Assembly: GCF_051433165.1 (NCBI RefSeq) | Contig: NZ_JBHMFS010000019.1 | Span: 24,330 to 88,329 of the forward strand | DNA from: Falsiroseomonas sp051433165 | GTDB taxonomy: Bacteria; Pseudomonadota; Alphaproteobacteria; Acetobacterales; Acetobacteraceae | Length of the DNA: 64,000 nt | Reading direction: 5' to 3' | In this document: piece by piece, positions 41,904-51,085 of the stretch | Layout: every line of letters begins with the position of its first letter | How positions within the stretch are numbered: the stretch's first letter is position 1 | Notes under the pieces: model-generated | What the model saw: only the letters and a program-made list of their open reading frames with translations | Told to the model about the DNA's origin: nothing | Databases searched by the model: none | Made by a program: the position numbers and the translations under genes

Positions 41904-42591
41904 CCCTGCGATCCGCGGCTCTACCACCGCCGCGCCCCGCGGTGGTTCCAGTGCCGCGCTCCGCGCGGAGGACCAGCTCTCTGCCCGCGCCCGCGCCACG
42001 CGCCAGCGCATCCTGGACGCGGCCCTGGTGGAATTCGCCGAAAAGGGCATGGCCGGCAGCCGCGTGGACGAGATCGCGGCCCGCGCCGGCGCCAACAAGC
42101 GCATGCTCTACGCCTATTTCGGCAGCAAGGAGGAGCTGTGGCTGACGGTGCTGGAACGCGCCTATGCCGCCAAGCGGGAGGAGGAGCGGGAGCTTTCGGT
42201 GGACAGCCTGCCGCCGCTGGAGGCGATGGTGCGCCTTGTCGCCTTCAACCTGCGCTACACCAGCCGCCACCCGGAATTCGTCGCGCTGCTGAACCAGGAA
42301 AACCTGCACCGCGCCGCCTATCTCAGCCGGTCCGAACAGGTGCCGGCGCTGTATTCGCCCATGCTGGCCGCGCTGACCGCGGTGCTGGCGCGCGGCGCCG
42401 CATCCGGCGTGTTCCGGGATGGGGTAGATGCGATGCAGCTCTACATCTCGATTCTGGCACTCGGCCATTTCTACGTCGCCAACCGGCACACCCTGTCCAC
42501 CATCTTCGGCACGCCGCTGGATACCGAGGCCGCGATCGCGGCGCGGGAGGCGCATATCGCCGAATTCGTGCTGGGCTATCTGCGGCCTTGA
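41890..42591 (+). CDS. TetR-family transcriptional regulator
   Basis: 233 aa. N-terminal TetR HTH (FAEKGMAGSRVDEIAARAGA then NKRMLYAYFGSKEELW); the C-terminal ligand domain is helical. It overlaps the epimerase gene. The inverted repeat GTAACC-N4-GGTTAC begins 24 bases after its stop, before the DapA-like gene, and recurs before the TTT binding-protein gene at 53858. That makes it the likely repressor of both units; DNA binding has to be inferred. Confidence 0.9.
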   Translation: MAVSSPAIRGSTTAAPRGGSSAALRAEDQLSARARATRQRILDAALVEFAEKGMAGSRVDEIAARAGANKRMLYAYFGSKEELWLTVLERAYAAKREEERELSVDSLPPLEAMVRLVAFNLRYTSRHPEFVALLNQENLHRAAYLSRSEQVPALYSPMLAALTAVLARGAASGVFRDGVDAMQLYISILALGHFYVANRHTLSTIFGTPLDTEAAIAAREAHIAEFVLGYLRP

Positions 42592-42630
42592 CCTGAGGAC
42601 CGACCCGCGACAAAGTAACCGTCCGGTTAC
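42588..42630 (+). promoter_or_regulatory. Promoter and TetR-type operator before the DapA-like gene
   Basis: TTGACC at 42588-42593, 17 bases, then CAAAGT at 42611-42616 as a weak -10. The perfect repeat GTAACCG-TC-CGGTTAC at 42615-42630 overlaps that -10, so a bound repressor would block polymerase. The same GTAACC-N4-GGTTAC pattern occurs at 53822-53837. Confidence 0.65.
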
Positions 42631-42649
42631 CGGTTCGGGGGAAACGCAA

Positions 42650-43690
42650 GTGGGTCTGCACTGGCAGGATTGGCCGGAGAGCGTCCTCGCGCGGCTGCGG
42701 CAAGGCTGCGCCATCCCGGCGCATCCGCTGGCACTGACGGCGAGGCGGGAGCTGGACCCGCTGCGGCAACGCGCCCTGTCGCGCTACTACCTGGCAGCCG
42801 GGGCGGGCGGCCTCGCGGTCGGCGTCCACACCACGCAATTCGCCATCCGCCAGGTGGGGCTGTTCGACCGCGTGTTGTCGCTGGCGGCCGAAGTGGCGGC
42901 GGAGCGGGAGGACGCGCCCATTCTCGTCGCCGGCGCCATCGGCCGCACGGAGCAGGCGGTGCGGGAGGCGCGGATTGCGCGCGGCCTCGGCTATCATGCG
43001 GTGCTGCTGAGCCTCGCCGCCTGGAAGGGCGCTTCCGAGGACGAGATCATCGCGCATTGCCAGGCGGTGGCGGCGGAGATGCCGGTCTTCGGCTTCTACC
43101 TGCAACCGGCGGTCGGCGGCGTGCCCCTGCCGCTGTCCTTCTGGCGCCGCTTCGCGGCGATTGAGAATGTGGTCGCCATCAAGATGGCGCCCTTCGATCG
43201 CTACGCCACGCTGGACGTGCTGCGTGGGGTGCTGGAGGCCAGCGCGCAGGACCGCATATCGCTCTACACCGGCAATGACGATCACATCGTGGCTGATCTG
43301 CTCACGCCCTTCACGCTGGCGGGCGCCGAGAAGCCGCTGCGCATCCTGGGCGGGCTGCTGGGGCATTGGAGCGTCTGGACCAAGGCGGCGGTCGACCTCC
43401 ACGCGCGCTGCCGTGGCGCCGATGCCACGCCCGAATTGCTGGCGCTGGATGCGCAGGTGACGGAGATGAACGCCGCCGTTTTCGACGTGGCGCATGGCTT
43501 CCACGGCGTGATCGCCGGCTGCCACGAGATTCTCCGCCGCCAGGGTCTGCTGGACGGCATCTGGTGCCTCGACCCGGATGAGGGTTTGTCGCCCGGCCAG
43601 TCGGAGCTGCTGACCACGGTGGCCGAGCGCTACCCGCATCTGACGGACGATGCCTTCGTCCGCGCGAATCTCAACACCTGGCTTTCCTGA
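42650..43690 (+). CDS. Dihydrodipicolinate synthase/N-acetylneuraminate lyase family protein
   Basis: 346 aa DapA-like aldolase. The Schiff-base Lys is in VVAIKMAPFDRY, and the Tyr region is FGFYLQPAVGG; AGAGGLAVGVHTTQFAI and LVAGAIGRTEQAV follow the fold. It splits or makes a 2-keto acid. GTG 42650 follows GGGGGAAACGCAA. It is first in a run with Gfo/Idh, DUF993 and isomerase genes, so it probably acts on a sugar-acid or keto-acid intermediate, not in lysine synthesis. Confidence 0.87.
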   Translation: MGLHWQDWPESVLARLRQGCAIPAHPLALTARRELDPLRQRALSRYYLAAGAGGLAVGVHTTQFAIRQVGLFDRVLSLAAEVAAEREDAPILVAGAIGRTEQAVREARIARGLGYHAVLLSLAAWKGASEDEIIAHCQAVAAEMPVFGFYLQPAVGGVPLPLSFWRRFAAIENVVAIKMAPFDRYATLDVLRGVLEASAQDRISLYTGNDDHIVADLLTPFTLAGAEKPLRILGGLLGHWSVWTKAAVDLHARCRGADATPELLALDAQVTEMNAAVFDVAHGFHGVIAGCHEILRRQGLLDGIWCLDPDEGLSPGQSELLTTVAERYPHLTDDAFVRANLNTWLS

Positions 43691-43704
43691 AGGAACTCGC
43701 AAAA

Positions 43705-44859
43705 ATGGCGGAACGCCGCATCGGCCTCATCATGAACGGCGTCACCGGGCGCATGGGCATGAACCAGCACCTCATCCGGTCCATCGCGGCGATCCGCAAG
43801 GATGGCGGCGTGAAGCTGGCGAATGGCGACCGGGTGATGCCCGACCCGATCCTGGTCGGCCGGAACCGGGAGAAGCTGGAGGCGCTGGCCAAGGCGCATG
43901 GCATTTCCCGCGTCTCGACCGACCTCGACGCCTGCCTGGCGGACCCGAACGACACGCTATTCTTCGATGCAGCAACGACGCAGATGCGCGCCGGCCTGCT
44001 GACCAAGGCGATCCACGCCGGCAAGGACATCTATTGCGAGAAGCCGACCTCCGACAATCTGGCGGAAGCCATGGCGGTAGCGCGGCTGGCCAAGGAAAAG
44101 GGCATCAAGGCCGGCGTGGTGCAGGACAAGCTGTTCCTGCCGGGCCTGCGCAAGCTGAAGATGGCGATCGACAGCGGCTTCTTCGGCAAGATCCTCAGCG
44201 TGAAGGGGGAATTCGGCTACTGGGTGTTCGAGGGCGATCTGCAGCCCGCCCAGCGGCCATCCTGGAACTACAAGAAGGATGAGGGCGGCGGCATCATCCT
44301 CGATATGCTCTGCCACTGGCGCTACGTGCTGGACAACCTGTTCGGCAATGTCGAGAGCGTGTCCTGCCTCGGCGCGACGCATATCGAGACGCGCATCGAT
44401 GAATCCGGCAAGCCATACAGGGCCGATAGCGACGATGCGGCCTATGCGACCTTCCAGCTCGAAGGCGGCGTGATCGCGCATATCAATTCGTCCTGGGTGA
44501 CGCGCGTGCGGCGCGACGATCTGGTGACATTCCAGGTGGACGGCACGCATGGCAGCGCGGTGGCCGGGTTGCAGAAATGCTGGACGCAGTCCCGCGTGAA
44601 CACACCGAAGCCGATCTGGAGCCCGGACACCCCGCAGCCCATCAACTTCTACGAGGGCTGGCAGGAAATCCCGGACACGGAGCCAATGCCGAACGGCTTC
44701 CGGGTGCAGTGGGAACTGTTCTTCAAATACCTGGCGGGCGAAGTGGCGGAATACCCCTGGGATCTGCTGGCTGGCGCGAGGGGCGTGCAGCTGGCCGAAG
44801 CCGGTCTGCAATCCTGGGCGGAGCGCCGCTGGATCGATCTGCCGAAGCTGGAGGTCTGA
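43705..44859 (+). CDS. Gfo/Idh/MocA family oxidoreductase
   Basis: 384 aa. N-terminal Rossmann region (GLIMNGVTGRMGMNQHL) and the signature EKP in DIYCEKPTSDN. The C-terminal alpha/beta domain has KDEGGGIILDMLCHWRYV with a likely catalytic His. NAD(P)-dependent oxidation of a sugar or inositol-like hydroxyl. It lies 14 bases after the DapA-like gene and 3 before the DUF993 gene. Confidence 0.9.
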   Translation: MAERRIGLIMNGVTGRMGMNQHLIRSIAAIRKDGGVKLANGDRVMPDPILVGRNREKLEALAKAHGISRVSTDLDACLADPNDTLFFDAATTQMRAGLLTKAIHAGKDIYCEKPTSDNLAEAMAVARLAKEKGIKAGVVQDKLFLPGLRKLKMAIDSGFFGKILSVKGEFGYWVFEGDLQPAQRPSWNYKKDEGGGIILDMLCHWRYVLDNLFGNVESVSCLGATHIETRIDESGKPYRADSDDAAYATFQLEGGVIAHINSSWVTRVRRDDLVTFQVDGTHGSAVAGLQKCWTQSRVNTPKPIWSPDTPQPINFYEGWQEIPDTEPMPNGFRVQWELFFKYLAGEVAEYPWDLLAGARGVQLAEAGLQSWAERRWIDLPKLEV

Positions 44860-44862
44860 GCC

Positions 44863-46008
44863 ATGCCGAGCATCAAGCTTCCCGAGGGCGACTACACGCT
44901 GCAAGGCCCGCGCCATTTCGCCACGGCGACGCCGCCCTTCCCGCGTGTGGCGCTCGCCGCTGCCCATGTGGTGGCGGATACGCTGGCCGAGCAGGACCCG
45001 TGGCTCGACGCCAAGATCGACTGGGACCGCACCATCGCCTTCCGCAAGCATCTGTGGTCGCTCGGCCTTGGCGTGGCGGAGGCGATGGACACGGCGCAGC
45101 GCGGCATGGGGCTGGACTGGGTTGCGGCGCAGGAACTGATCCGCCGTTCGCTGGATGCCATGCAGGACCACCCCGGCGCAGTGATGGCAAGCGGCGCCGG
45201 CACGGATCACCTGGCCCCCGGCCCCGACGTGACCGTGGATGACGTGATCCGCGCCTACGAAGAACAATGCTCCGCGGTGGAGGCGATGGGCGGCCGCATC
45301 ATCCTCATGGCCTCCCGCGCCTTGGCGAAAGCCGCCAAGTCGCCGGCGGATTATGAGCGGGTCTATGACCGCATCCTGTCCCAGGTGAAGCAGCCTGTGG
45401 TGATCCACTGGCTGGGCGAAATGTTCGACCCGGCGCTGGAAGGCTATTGGGGCAACCACGACCACATGGCGGCGATGGAAACGGCGCTGTCCGTCATCCA
45501 CGCGCATGCCGACAAGGTGGATGGCGTGAAGGTCTCGCTGCTGGACGACCAGAAGGAGATTTCGATGCGCCGGCGCCTGCCGAAGGGCGTGCGCATGTAC
45601 ACCGGCGACGACTTCAATTATGCGGAACTCATCGCTGGCGACGAGTACGGCTATTCCGATGCGCTGCTCGGCATCTTCGACCCCATCGCGCCTGCGGTCG
45701 GTGGCGCTTTGGCCTCGTTGGCGAAGAACGATCTCTCCACCTTCCACGACATCCTGGCGCCCACCGTCCCGCTGTCGCGCCACATCTTCAAGGCGCCGAC
45801 GCGCTTCTACAAGACGGGCGTGGTGTTCATGGCCTGGCTGAACGGCCACCAGGACCATTTCGTCATGGTCGGCGGCCAGCAATCCACCCGCAGCATCCGC
45901 CACTTTTCGGAACTGTTCCGCCTGGCCGACAAGGCCGGGCTGCTGCGCGACCCGGACATGGCGGTGGCGCGCATGAGAACCCTGCTCGCGCTGCATGGTG
46001 CCGCGTGA
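44863..46008 (+). CDS. DUF993 family protein (DapA-related)
   Basis: 381 aa. Segments RVALAAAHVVADTLAEQDPW, IDWDRTIAFRKHLWSLG and VIHWLGEMFDPALEGYWG identify DUF993, a TIM-barrel family distantly related to dihydrodipicolinate synthase. The Lys in VDGVKVSLLDD may be the Schiff-base residue. Biochemical role unknown; the family regularly occurs beside Gfo/Idh and sugar isomerase-fold genes, as here. Its stop overlaps the next start (TGATG). Confidence 0.88.
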   Translation: MPSIKLPEGDYTLQGPRHFATATPPFPRVALAAAHVVADTLAEQDPWLDAKIDWDRTIAFRKHLWSLGLGVAEAMDTAQRGMGLDWVAAQELIRRSLDAMQDHPGAVMASGAGTDHLAPGPDVTVDDVIRAYEEQCSAVEAMGGRIILMASRALAKAAKSPADYERVYDRILSQVKQPVVIHWLGEMFDPALEGYWGNHDHMAAMETALSVIHAHADKVDGVKVSLLDDQKEISMRRRLPKGVRMYTGDDFNYAELIAGDEYGYSDALLGIFDPIAPAVGGALASLAKNDLSTFHDILAPTVPLSRHIFKAPTRFYKTGVVFMAWLNGHQDHFVMVGGQQSTRSIRHFSELFRLADKAGLLRDPDMAVARMRTLLALHGAA

Positions 46009-46814
46009 TGGAGATGTCTCTCAACTCCGTCACGGTGAAGGAGAAGTGGGGTCTGCCCGAACTGATCGAGGGCTGCGCCCGCCACGGCATTTCGGGAATC
46101 TCCCCCTGGCGAGACGTGCTCGGCGCGATGGGCGTGGAACGTGCCGCGAAGCAGATCCGCGATGCCGGCCTGACCGTGACGGGCCTGTGCCGCGGCGGCA
46201 TGTTCCCCGCCGCCGACCAGGCCGGCCGCGACGCCGCCATCGAGGATAACCGCCGCGCCATCGCGGAAGCGCATGCGATCGGCGCGAAATGCCTGGTGGT
46301 GCTTGGCGGCGGCCTGCCGCCGGGTTCCAAGGACCTGCCCGGCGCGCGGGAAATGCTGCGCGAGGGACTCGGCAGGATCATGCCGGATGCGCGGGCTGCC
46401 GGCGTGACCATCGCGCTGGAGCCGCTGCACCCGATGACCTGCGCGGATCGCTCCGTTCTGTCCACGCTCGGCCAGGCGCTGGATCTTTGCGATGAGTTCG
46501 GCGAGGGCACGGGCATCGCGCTCGATGTCTATCATGTCTGGTGGGACCCGCAGTTGGCGTCCCTGATCCAGCGCGCCGGCTCACGCATCGCCGCCTTTCA
46601 TGTCTGCGACTGGAAGGTGCCGACCACGGATACGGTGTTCGACCGGGGCATCCCCGGCGAAGGCTGCATCGATATCCCCGCCATTCGCCGCATGGTCGAA
46701 GCGCAGGGCTATGACAGTTTCGCGGAGGTCGAGATCCTGTCGAAGCATTGGTGGCAGCAGGACCCCGAAATAGTGCTGCCGCTGCTGAAGGAACGCCACG
46801 CCACCGCCGTCTGA
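46008..46814 (+). CDS. Sugar phosphate isomerase/epimerase family protein
   Basis: 268 aa AP-endonuclease-2-like TIM barrel. Metal-ligand contexts are IALEPLHPM (Glu), IALDVYHVWWDP (Asp, His), FHVCDWKVP (His) and FAEVEILS (Glu). It isomerises or epimerises a keto-sugar. ATG 46008 was chosen because of its one-base overlap with the DUF993 stop; upstream in-frame sequence belongs to that gene. Confidence 0.9.
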   Translation: MEMSLNSVTVKEKWGLPELIEGCARHGISGISPWRDVLGAMGVERAAKQIRDAGLTVTGLCRGGMFPAADQAGRDAAIEDNRRAIAEAHAIGAKCLVVLGGGLPPGSKDLPGAREMLREGLGRIMPDARAAGVTIALEPLHPMTCADRSVLSTLGQALDLCDEFGEGTGIALDVYHVWWDPQLASLIQRAGSRIAAFHVCDWKVPTTDTVFDRGIPGEGCIDIPAIRRMVEAQGYDSFAEVEILSKHWWQQDPEIVLPLLKERHATAV

Positions 46815-46842
46815 ATCAACAAGAACAACGGGAGAGACAAGA

Positions 46843-47814
46843 ATGAACGGATTCCGCCTCACGCGGCGCGCCCTGCTCGGCACGGCGCTGGCCACCCCCG
46901 CGCTCGCCCAGGGCTGGGCGCCAACGCGGCCGCTGCGCTTCGTCGTGCCTTTCCCGCCAGGCGGCGCCACCGATGTCGTGGCCCGCGTCCTTGCCGACCG
47001 GATGCAGGAAAAGCTGGGCCAGGCGGTGACGGTGGAAAACCGCACCGGCGCCGGCGGCAATGTCGGCGTGGAGAATGTGGTGCGCAGCGCGGCGGATGGC
47101 TACACCATCCTGATGGGCACGACGGGCACGCTGACCATCAACCCGCATCTCTACACCAATATGGGCTTCAACCCGGCCAACGACCTGACACCGATCGGCA
47201 TGGCGTTTGCCACGGACCACGTACTGATCGTCAATCCCTCCGTTCCTGCGCAGAATCTCGCGGAGTTCCTGGCGCTGCTGCGGGCGCGGCCGAATACGCT
47301 GTCCTTCGGGTCCGGCGGCAACGGATCCTCCACCCATCTGGTGCCGGAGCTGTTCAAGCTGGTGGCGCGTGTGGAGATGCAGCATGTGCCCTATCGCGGC
47401 AGCGCGCCGGCGCTGAACGACACGGTCGCCGGCAACGTGCAGGTGATGCTGGACCAGCTTCCCTCCGCGCTCGGCCAGATCCAGGGTGGCCGCGTGCGGG
47501 CGCTGGCCGTGACCGGCCCGAAGCGCTCCACCCTGCTGCCCGACCTGCCGACCTTCGCCGAAGCCGGGCTGGCGGAGGCGCAGGCCACGTCCTGGGGCGC
47601 CGTGATGGCCCCCGCCGGCCTGCCCTCTGCCACGACGGAGCGCCTGTCTGCCGTGCTGCGGGAAATTCTGGCCGAGCCTGCCGTGCAGCAGCGGCTGCGC
47701 GCCGCCGGCGCCGAGGCAGTGACCTCCACGCCTCAGGAACTCGCCGCCACCATGCGGGATGAAACCGCAAAGTGGGGCCGCGTGGTGCGGGAAGCGCGCA
47801 TCACCGTGAACTGA
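46843..47814 (+). CDS. Tripartite tricarboxylate transporter (TTT) substrate-binding protein
   Basis: 323 aa Bug-family (TctC-type) protein with a signal peptide (MNGFRLTRRALLGTALATPA). Fold marks: PLRFVVPFPPGGATDVVAR, VENRTGAGGNVG, MGTTGTLTINPHLY, and a C-terminal helical end. It captures an organic acid in the periplasm. No TctA/B pair is next to it; the nearest is at 54921-56938, so it may use that one or one elsewhere. Confidence 0.92.
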   Translation: MNGFRLTRRALLGTALATPALAQGWAPTRPLRFVVPFPPGGATDVVARVLADRMQEKLGQAVTVENRTGAGGNVGVENVVRSAADGYTILMGTTGTLTINPHLYTNMGFNPANDLTPIGMAFATDHVLIVNPSVPAQNLAEFLALLRARPNTLSFGSGGNGSSTHLVPELFKLVARVEMQHVPYRGSAPALNDTVAGNVQVMLDQLPSALGQIQGGRVRALAVTGPKRSTLLPDLPTFAEAGLAEAQATSWGAVMAPAGLPSATTERLSAVLREILAEPAVQQRLRAAGAEAVTSTPQELAATMRDETAKWGRVVREARITVN

Positions 47815-47818
47815 GACG

Positions 47819-47871
47819 CGCCTTGACGGCGGCCGCAGCATCGCCAGGCTGCGGCCGATTCCTTCAAGGCG
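47819..47871. terminator. Two-level hairpin after the TTT binding-protein gene
   Basis: Inner stem CGGCCGCAGC / GCTGCGGCCG with an 8-base loop, outer stem CGCCTTGA / TCAAGGCG. It begins two bases after the TGA of the upstream gene and ends 8 bases before the next gene start. No T-run follows. Probable terminator or mRNA-stabilising hairpin. Confidence 0.6.
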
Positions 47872-47878
47872 CCCCCCT

Positions 47879-48445
47879 ATGCGTTCGCTGCCCCGTTGGG
47901 CCTGGTTTGCCATCCTGCTCGGCCTGCTGGCCGCCACCGCGCTGATCCTGCTGGCCATGGGGCGGGAGCCGATCTGTAAATGCGGCACCATCCGGCTGTG
48001 GCATGGTGAGGTGGTCAGCGCCGAGAATTCGCAGCACATCTCGGACTGGTACACGCCGTCCCACATCGCCCACGGGCTGCTGCTTTACGCCGCGCTGCAT
48101 CTGGTCGCGCGCCGCCTCGGCCTGCTGCCCCGCGCCGTGATCGCCACGGTGATCGAGGCGGCCTGGGAGATCGTCGAGAACACCGATGCGGTGATCCGGC
48201 ACTACCGCGAGGCGACCATCGCGCTGGATTATTTCGGTGACAGCGTCCTGAACTCGACCATGGACATCGTCGCGATGTGGGTGGGCTTCGCGCTGGCCGC
48301 GCGACTGCCGGTCTGGGCCAGCGTCGCGTTGCTGGTGGTGACGGAGGTGTGTGTCGCGCTGGTGATCCGCGACAACCTCACCCTCAACGTGCTGATGCTG
48401 CTCTGGCCGATCGAGGCGGTTAAGGAGTGGCAGTCGGCGCGCTGA
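47879..48445 (+). CDS. DUF2585 family membrane protein
   Basis: 188 aa with several membrane segments (AILLGLLAATALILLAMG near the start). The family motifs are EPICKCGTIRLWHG, SAENSQHISDWYTPSHI, IAHGLLLY and AAWEIVENTDAVI, with conserved Cys and His that may bind metal or heme. Function unknown. Spaced after a strong hairpin, so it is probably a separate unit. Confidence 0.87.
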   Translation: MRSLPRWAWFAILLGLLAATALILLAMGREPICKCGTIRLWHGEVVSAENSQHISDWYTPSHIAHGLLLYAALHLVARRLGLLPRAVIATVIEAAWEIVENTDAVIRHYREATIALDYFGDSVLNSTMDIVAMWVGFALAARLPVWASVALLVVTEVCVALVIRDNLTLNVLMLLWPIEAVKEWQSAR

Positions 48446-48446
48446 G

Positions 48447-49643
48447 CTACTCGGCGGCCCAGTTCAGTTCCTGATGCACCAGGCTGGCCCAATAGGCCGC
48501 GCCGAGGCCCAGGATTTCGTCGTTGAAGTCATACTGCGGCGTGTGGACGTTGTGGAAGCTGCCATCGGCGTTCATGCCGTTGCCGATCCGCATGAATACG
48601 CCGGGCTTTTCCTGCAGCATGAAGGCGAAATCCTCGCCACCGGTGCTCAGCCCGACCTCGCCCACCTTGTCCTGGCCGACCACCGCCGCGGCGGCGGCGA
48701 TCGCCACCGGCAGCTTCTCCGCCGCATTCACCGTGGGCGGGCACAGCGGGACATAGCTGAAGGTCGCAGTGCAGCCCTGCGCCGCGGCCAGCGTCTCCGC
48801 CAGCGTCTGCAGTCGGGTGCGAATGATCGCTTGGTCGCCCTTCTCGAAGTAGCGCGCGGTGCCGCGCACGATGACCTTGGCGGGCATGACATTCGGCGAA
48901 TCGAAGCTGCCGCCCGCAACATGGCCAACGGACAGCGCGGCGCTGGCGGTAGGCTTCAGGTTGCGCGGCAGGATGGTGTGGACCGCCAGCAGGAACTGGC
49001 CGAGCACCACGGTCGCATCCGTCGCCAGATGCGGCGCCGCGCCACCATGGCCGCCGGTGCCGTGGAATTCCACACCCCAGAAATCCGCCCCCGCCAGCAT
49101 CGGCCCCGGCCGCGTCGCGAAGCTGCCTACCGCGAGGCCCGGCGAGTTGTGCAATCCATAGACGGAATCGACGGGAAACCGATCGAACAGCCCGTCCTTG
49201 ATCATCGCCGGTGCGCCGGTGCCGGCTTCCTCCGCAGGCTGGAAGATGAAGTTCACGGTTCCGGCGAAATCCGGCCGGCTCGCAAGATAACGCGCGGCAC
49301 CGAGCAACATGGTGGTGTGCCCGTCATGCCCGCAGGCATGCATCTTCCCCGGCACGGTGGAGGCGTGCCCAAAATCGTTCTCCTCCTGGATGAACAGCGC
49401 ATCCATGTCCGCGCGCAGGCCGATAGCGCGCTGGCCCGGGCGGCTGCCCTTCAGCGTGCCGACCACGCCGGTGCCGCCGATGCCCTCCGTCACCTCGATG
49501 CCCCATTCGCGCAGCTTCGTCGCCACCAGGGCGGCGGTGCGATGTTCCTCGAAGCGGGTTTCCGGGTGGCGGTGGATGTCCTGGCGGATTTCCACCAGCT
49601 CGGGCTCGTAGGCGCGGATCGCGTCGAGGATGTCCTGGCGCAT
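48447..49643 (-). CDS. M20 family amidohydrolase/peptidase
   Basis: 398 aa, typical of hippurate hydrolase-like M20D enzymes. Metal-binding sequences: HACGHDGHTTMLLG, QPAEEAGTGAP and STGGEDFAFM. It removes an acyl group from an N-acyl amino acid or similar amide. It ends right beside the DUF2585 gene and begins 14 bases after the enolase-superfamily gene in the same minus-strand run. Confidence 0.92.
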   Translation of the reverse strand: MRQDILDAIRAYEPELVEIRQDIHRHPETRFEEHRTAALVATKLREWGIEVTEGIGGTGVVGTLKGSRPGQRAIGLRADMDALFIQEENDFGHASTVPGKMHACGHDGHTTMLLGAARYLASRPDFAGTVNFIFQPAEEAGTGAPAMIKDGLFDRFPVDSVYGLHNSPGLAVGSFATRPGPMLAGADFWGVEFHGTGGHGGAAPHLATDATVVLGQFLLAVHTILPRNLKPTASAALSVGHVAGGSFDSPNVMPAKVIVRGTARYFEKGDQAIIRTRLQTLAETLAAAQGCTATFSYVPLCPPTVNAAEKLPVAIAAAAAVVGQDKVGEVGLSTGGEDFAFMLQEKPGVFMRIGNGMNADGSFHNVHTPQYDFNDEILGLGAAYWASLVHQELNWAAE

Positions 49644-49657
49644 GCCGTCTCTCCGTC

Positions 49658-51085
49658 TCAGTTGGGCCAGGCGGCCGTGGGCATTGGCGCCATCGCGGTG
49701 AAATCGGGCTCCAGCGTCGCGCCAAGGCCCGGCGTCTCCAGGCTGCCGATATCCAGCATCCCGTCGCGGATGGCCAGTCGCGGGCCATGCGCGGTATCGG
49801 CGTAGAGGCCCGGATGCGCTTCGAGGAAGGCGTAGGCCTCGGCCTTGGGGCGGCCGGAGAAGCCATCGATGAAATGATGCCCGTTGCGCTCGACATGCGG
49901 CAGGCCAAGCAGCGCCACCAGCGCCAGATCCTGCTGCACGCAGACGCCCGCGAGCGTGGTGAGGTCCTCGGCCGACATGAAGTAGCGCTCGCGCTTTTCC
50001 TCGGCGTTCCAGGCGCGGCAGCGCGCCAGGTTGATGAAGGACCGCCACACGCCCTTGCAGGCCTTGGACGACACGCCCGCATAGCCCAGCGCGCGGCCAG
50101 TGACGAAGGCATCCAGCGGGCCGTCGCTTTCATCGATGATGACGGGGCGTTCCGCGGCCAGCGCCGCCATGCCGGTTTCCAGCGCGCGGGCGCGCTTCAC
50201 CGGCTGCTCGATGTACAGGATGGACCGGCACAGCCGATCCAGCCGCGGTTCCGCCTGCATCGCGCGCCACAGCGCCAGCGCGCCCTCGGCATCTTCGTAC
50301 TGCTCGTTGCCATCCAGGCTGGCGTGGTAGCCGCCATGGGCGCGGTCCAGCACGCCGGCGATGCGGCACAGCCTGTCCACATCGGCCGTGATGTTGCCAC
50401 CGACCTTCAGCTTCCAGTAGCGATGGCCGTAGCCCGTCGCCACTTCCTCCAGCGTCTCCGGCAGGCTGTCACTCACCCTTGTGTCCTGGTCGCTGGCGGT
50501 GATCGGGTCCACGAGCCCCACCGTGTGCCGCGCATGCAGGCGCTGCAGCGGAGACTGCCCCGCCAGCATCGCGGCGAAGTCGAAGCCGGCGAGGTCGGGC
50601 GCCACCGCATGTGGCGCCATGCCGCCGATATTGGCGCGCATGCCCGTCCAGAAGGACACGGCCTTGGCCTTCAGCACCGCATCCAGCATGGCGCGGTCCA
50701 GCAGCGCGCGGCCATAGCTCGCGACCAGCGGGTTCAGCCCCTCCGCCGCCGCCGCCGCGGTCAGCGCCGTGTAGCTGTTGGCGAAGTGGCCGAAGGCGGT
50801 GTCGGCGCCGGCGGCGAGGCTGGCTTCCGTCGCCAGTTCGAGCGCCCGGCGCAGCTGCTGTTCGTTCTGCGCGTCCGACAGCTTGGGGTCCTTGTCGAAC
50901 CATTTCGCCGCCAGCGTCTCCGCCGCCACGCCCCAGGCCTCGCTCCCGTCCTCCAGCCGGATCCGCGCGCGGATCACCGCCTGCCTCCCCTGGGTCACCG
51001 TGATGACGCCGAAGCGGAAGGGCAGGCGCAGCGTGAAGGGCCACTCGAAGCGCTGGGTTTCGAGCAGCGAGAAGCGAAGGCTCAT
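49658..51085 (-). CDS. Enolase-superfamily protein (mandelate racemase/muconate lactonizing type)
   Basis: 475 aa, longer than the usual 370-400. The barrel shows KxK in YWKLKVGG, metal ligands in SLDGNEQY and YIEQP, then IIDESDGP and a downstream Lys in SSKACKGVW. N-terminal capping domain about 1-150. The acid/base residues suggest proton abstraction next to a carboxylate, such as a sugar-acid dehydratase. Its ATG overlaps the stop of the upstream TIM-barrel gene (ATGA). Confidence 0.85.
   Translation of the reverse strand: MSLRFSLLETQRFEWPFTLRLPFRFGVITVTQGRQAVIRARIRLEDGSEAWGVAAETLAAKWFDKDPKLSDAQNEQQLRRALELATEASLAAGADTAFGHFANSYTALTAAAAAEGLNPLVASYGRALLDRAMLDAVLKAKAVSFWTGMRANIGGMAPHAVAPDLAGFDFAAMLAGQSPLQRLHARHTVGLVDPITASDQDTRVSDSLPETLEEVATGYGHRYWKLKVGGNITADVDRLCRIAGVLDRAHGGYHASLDGNEQYEDAEGALALWRAMQAEPRLDRLCRSILYIEQPVKRARALETGMAALAAERPVIIDESDGPLDAFVTGRALGYAGVSSKACKGVWRSFINLARCRAWNAEEKRERYFMSAEDLTTLAGVCVQQDLALVALLGLPHVERNGHHFIDGFSGRPKAEAYAFLEAHPGLYADTAHGPRLAIRDGMLDIGSLETPGLGATLEPDFTAMAPMPTAAWPN

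Noticed and set aside
43957..45996. 679-aa minus-strand frame opposite Gfo/Idh and DUF993
   Set aside because: Low-complexity His/Arg/Gln/Ala composition and no domains; the plus-strand frames are both recognisable.
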